Shown here: positions 34,532 to 36,578 of the stretch, piece by piece
Layout of the letters: the number at the start of each line of letters is the position of its first letter
Numbering within the stretch: the stretch's first letter is position 1
Origin: Marine Group III euryarchaeote CG-Epi1
GTDB taxonomy: Archaea; Thermoplasmatota; Poseidoniia; MGIII; CG-Epi1
Length of the DNA: 36,578 bases
Assembly: GCA_001875345.1 (NCBI GenBank)
Contig: MIZA01000005.1
Span: 1-36,578, forward strand
Direction: 5' to 3'
Made by a program: the position numbers and the translations under genes
The notes under the pieces: model-generated
Databases searched by the model: none
What the model was told of the DNA's origin: nothing
Seen by the model: only the letters and a program-made list of their open reading frames with translations

Positions 34532-34840
34532 GTGGAAGAAAAAGAATTGAAGGTTTTGAAATTAGACGAAATAACCGAATTAATATGGAATATTTTTATT
34601 GCATTGTTTATAATAATTCTAATAATCTCATTTATTAGCGGATATGGTATATGGACTACAGGTGCAATCACAGTCATATTTTTGCTTCCTGTTGTTTGTA
34701 TTATTTCGGGAATCTTAATTACGATATTGAGGAAATTAAATTATGTTGAAACTGATGGGGAATGGAGTACATTAGATTTAATGAAGTCAGTTTTTTCTGT
34801 CTACTGGAAGGATGCGGATGGTAGGTTCTGGTGGGGATGA
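34532..34840 (+). CDS. Small two-helix membrane protein, unknown
   Basis: A 102-residue protein of unrecognised family. A short acidic head (MEEKELKVLKLDEI) leads into two long hydrophobic helices, about residues 16-38 (IFIALFIIILIISFISG) and 42-66 (ITVIFLLPVVCIISGILI), then a polar tail rich in Trp and Asp ending in DADGRFWWG. The start is GTG. TTAATATG about 22-29 bp upstream fits a TATA box for a leaderless message, which supports this start and that the gene is real. It stands alone between tRNA-Ser and a convergent unknown gene. Confidence 0.65.
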   Translation: MEEKELKVLKLDEITELIWNIFIALFIIILIISFISGYGIWTTGAITVIFLLPVVCIISGILITILRKLNYVETDGEWSTLDLMKSVFSVYWKDADGRFWWG

Positions 34841-34878
34841 GATTACTTCCTGCTTGCATTCACATACTCCTCACGCCG

Positions 34879-35382
34879 TTATAATTTCATAAATTCTAGT
34901 TCTAAAACTTCTTTACCAACTAAAGTCTTTGATTTGTGATAAGAGTCTTCCCTAAAGTCAAATGGATGAGTTAGATAATTCAAATTTTTATCATAAGTCT
35001 TGTGCAAGAAATTTTCCCAAAGATAACCATGCGTTCCTCCTGCTGAAAGGAAGTCTCCTCCTGAAACTCGTTTAATCTGCGTGATTACTTTAGTAATATC
35101 TGTTGAAAATGAAAGCGTACCTGTCTCCATGACTACGAAAGAATCATCACCGAATTGTGCCCAGGCCTCCATGTCATTAATGTCCATTCTAGTACATCTA
35201 TCACAACCATTAAGGTCTATTGTTACATCTCCGTGACCACAATTAGGAAACCAATCAGAAATGAACTGAAAATATGTACCTCGACATGGATCTCCTATCA
35301 CCATTAATTTTTTTCCTTTATCCTTTGCTATCTGAACTGCATCATCATAAAATCTTTTAGTCATGAAGTGTCTTTTAATCAC
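34879..35382 (-). CDS. Unrecognised soluble Cys-containing protein
   Basis: A 167-residue protein with no signal peptide or membrane helix. An N-terminal alpha-beta unit (FYDDAVQIAKDKG, then KKLMVIGDPCRGTYF) is followed by NCGHGDVTIDLNGCDRCTRMD, where Cys and His in CGHG..GCDRC could bind metal. A later string SFVVMETGTLSF looks like a core strand. A second in-frame ATG (MTKRF) six codons in is an alternative start. VIGDP plus the DVTIDLNGCDRC pattern suggests a conserved family, which I cannot name. Neighbours give no clue: it converges with the small membrane protein gene and diverges from the secreted thioredoxin-fold gene. Confidence 0.7.
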   Translation of the reverse strand: MIKRHFMTKRFYDDAVQIAKDKGKKLMVIGDPCRGTYFQFISDWFPNCGHGDVTIDLNGCDRCTRMDINDMEAWAQFGDDSFVVMETGTLSFSTDITKVITQIKRVSGGDFLSAGGTHGYLWENFLHKTYDKNLNYLTHPFDFREDSYHKSKTLVGKEVLELEFMKL

Positions 35383-35426
35383 TAATCAACTGACTAGAGG
35401 ACTGCAAATAAATGTGACCCGTGTAA

Positions 35427-35438
35427 AGTATATATATT
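35427..35438 (+). promoter_or_regulatory. TATA box of the secreted thioredoxin-fold gene
   Basis: AGTATATATATT lies 20-31 bp upstream of the ATG at 35458, so the transcript probably starts at or very near the start codon. No Shine-Dalgarno is visible, consistent with a leaderless message. It supports 35458 as the true start. Confidence 0.55.
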
Positions 35439-35457
35439 CCCAATTGAATCTATAAAT

Positions 35458-36578
35458 ATGTTAGAGTCGGTTAAACTAGCTGTAGTGATGGCCATCGCAC
35501 TTACTTTTTGCTCGCCTTGCTCGTCTGGTTTTATTGAAGAAACAATTGATTATGAAACAACTAATTCTGAAAGAACATATCCAAACGATTGGACACACAG
35601 ACCATTTGGAGAACTTTTCACAAGTTTAAGTTGTGTTTATTGTATGAGTTATGCTGACCCTGCGATGGAAGAGGTAATTCACGATGGCGAAATGGATGAA
35701 TCTAATCCTTTCAACGTTGTAGTCTTTCACCAAACAAATGGAGGTGCTGGTGATGATCCATTCCACACACAAGATTCAAGATCAAGAATGAGGGATCATT
35801 ATGGCCAAACAGGTACGCCAAATGCACAATTTGACGGTAACTATCGCTATGTTGGTGGTGGTGGAGAATCTAATTATCAAGATTATACAACTGCATTATC
35901 CGAATCTGGACAGAGAGAAGGTGAAGGAAATGATGAACCTTTCAAAATAGTGGACTTAGACATTTACAGCGAATTTATTGGGTCTGAATCAGAGGGAGAA
36001 GCTGGACAGTTCAAATTAAGTGTTGATGTAACCTACTTCGGACAGACCGGAGGAGATGATGGAGTACCTACTGAACCTGATGATATTCTTGGCGAAAGTC
36101 CTGACTTGAATGGTGAATTGATTGTTTTTATGGTTGAAGATGGAGTGCCTGCGTACTCTTCACAACTTGATGAAATCTGGAATAATAGAATGGTTTTCAG
36201 AGAATACGGAATTGAAAGTGAAGTATTTACATTATCACAAGATGAATCTACTACCTTTAGTGCAGTATGGAAAGTTCCAACAACTCAACTCGATGGAGAT
36301 GGTGTTGATGGAGATATCAAGATACCTATTAATCCAGGAAGAATTATTCCAATTGCAGTCGTGTTTGACACCGATGATACTGATTCCGGAAATGATCAAG
36401 ATTCCAATGGGGACGATACTTATCCTACTCCAAGGTCAATACAATCTGCTACACCTCAATCAACTAAGTATGATAATCCTGAGAGGGATATTCCTGAAAT
36501 AACCAAAAAGACAGAAATATACTTAGATGAAGGTGCTGAAATTCAAGCAAATTTCGATGCTGACGAAGGAATTGGGGC
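35458..36578 (+). CDS. Secreted protein with thioredoxin-fold (Omp28-like) domain, 3'-truncated
   Basis: The frame is open from ATG 35458 to the window edge (373 codons), so the ORF track, which needs a stop, does not list it; the track ORF at 36122 is a shadow. A signal peptide is clear (VKLAVVMAIALTFCSPCSSG). Residues about 50-150 resemble the Omp28/thioredoxin-like secreted domain: FTSLSCVYCMSYADPAMEEV with a CxxC redox pair, FNVVVFHQTNGG, and YGQTGTPNAQFDGNY with a Thr-Pro that would sit beside the CxxC. A beta-rich, Asp-rich region follows. It is likely exported and may act in thiol exchange or be structural. Whether it ends in a PSF-type tail cannot be seen. Confidence 0.82.
   Translation, partial: MLESVKLAVVMAIALTFCSPCSSGFIEETIDYETTNSERTYPNDWTHRPFGELFTSLSCVYCMSYADPAMEEVIHDGEMDESNPFNVVVFHQTNGGAGDDPFHTQDSRSRMRDHYGQTGTPNAQFDGNYRYVGGGGESNYQDYTTALSESGQREGEGNDEPFKIVDLDIYSEFIGSESEGEAGQFKLSVDVTYFGQTGGDDGVPTEPDDILGESPDLNGELIVFMVEDGVPAYSSQLDEIWNNRMVFREYGIESEVFTLSQDESTTFSAVWKVPTTQLDGDGVDGDIKIPINPGRIIPIAVVFDTDDTDSGNDQDSNGDDTYPTPRSIQSATPQSTKYDNPERDIPEITKKTEIYLDEGAEIQANFDADEGIG

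Noticed and set aside
36122-36502. 126-residue plus-strand ORF near the right edge
   Set aside because: It is an out-of-frame shadow of the secreted thioredoxin-fold gene, which is open from 35458 to the end.
1-36578. CRISPR arrays, rRNA, IS elements, replication origin
   Set aside because: No regularly spaced repeats, no rRNA-like conserved stretches, no transposase or integrase frame and no Orc1/Cdc6 gene were seen on either strand.

Overview
The window is 36.6 kb of AT-rich, gene-dense DNA from an archaeon, most likely a marine planktonic euryarchaeon of the Poseidoniia type (Marine Group II or III). A TATA-binding protein gene, aIF5A, archaeal-type lipid head-group enzymes and class II tRNAs with encoded CCA establish the domain. 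The lineage is an inference from the very large secreted beta-rich proteins with sortase-type tails, the low GC and the very short spacers. No rRNA, CRISPR array, IS element, integrase or prophage was seen.

Layout. (1) 1-6191: the 3' part of a giant surface protein gene (5' end outside the window) ending in a PSF/transmembrane/Arg tail. (2) 11319-6188, minus strand: purC, a coiled-coil protein, a sugar nucleotidyltransferase, an archaeosortase fused to a phosphatidylserine-decarboxylase-type enzyme, and a CDP-alcohol phosphatidyltransferase of the PssA class. (3) 11379-16592, plus strand: a second CDP-alcohol phosphatidyltransferase overlapping a PgpA-type phosphatase, then purS-purL and an ArsB/NhaD-type permease. 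(4) 24723-16593, minus strand: a 2374-residue secreted protein with a cupredoxin domain and a similar tail, then a rhomboid protease. (5) 24874-26496: pdxT overlapping a thioredoxin-fold ferredoxin, tRNA-Leu(CAA) on the other strand, and a 3-methyladenine DNA glycosylase. (6) 28490-26499, minus strand: TBP, an unlisted 57-residue protein, aIF5A and an agmatinase-family enzyme, packed with 1-4 bp gaps. (7) 28640-34309: threonine dehydratase, tRNA-Arg(TCT), an FAD oxidoreductase, metG, a CPBP protease and an RdgB-type pyrophosphatase. (8) 34395 to the end: tRNA-Ser(GCT), a small membrane protein, an unrecognised Cys-rich protein and the start of a secreted thioredoxin-fold protein that is missing from the ORF track.

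The most interesting system is in regions 1, 2 and 4. PssA would make archaetidylserine. The fusion protein would decarboxylate it to archaetidylethanolamine and, in the same polypeptide, carry out archaeosortase processing of C-terminal PSF tails. Both giant proteins carry candidate tails. In Haloferax, PssA and PssD are separate proteins needed for ArtA-dependent anchoring, so the fusion is a direct physical argument that lipid synthesis and protein anchoring are one process. A second theme is the TBP-aIF5A-agmatinase operon, which puts aIF5A beside an enzyme family linked to its lysine modification.

Intergenic regions are short (none exceeds about 150 bp). Many genes have an A/T-rich element about 20-33 bp upstream of the start codon, as expected for leaderless archaeal transcripts. 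A minority (TBP and the giant cupredoxin protein) have Shine-Dalgarno sequences and real leaders.
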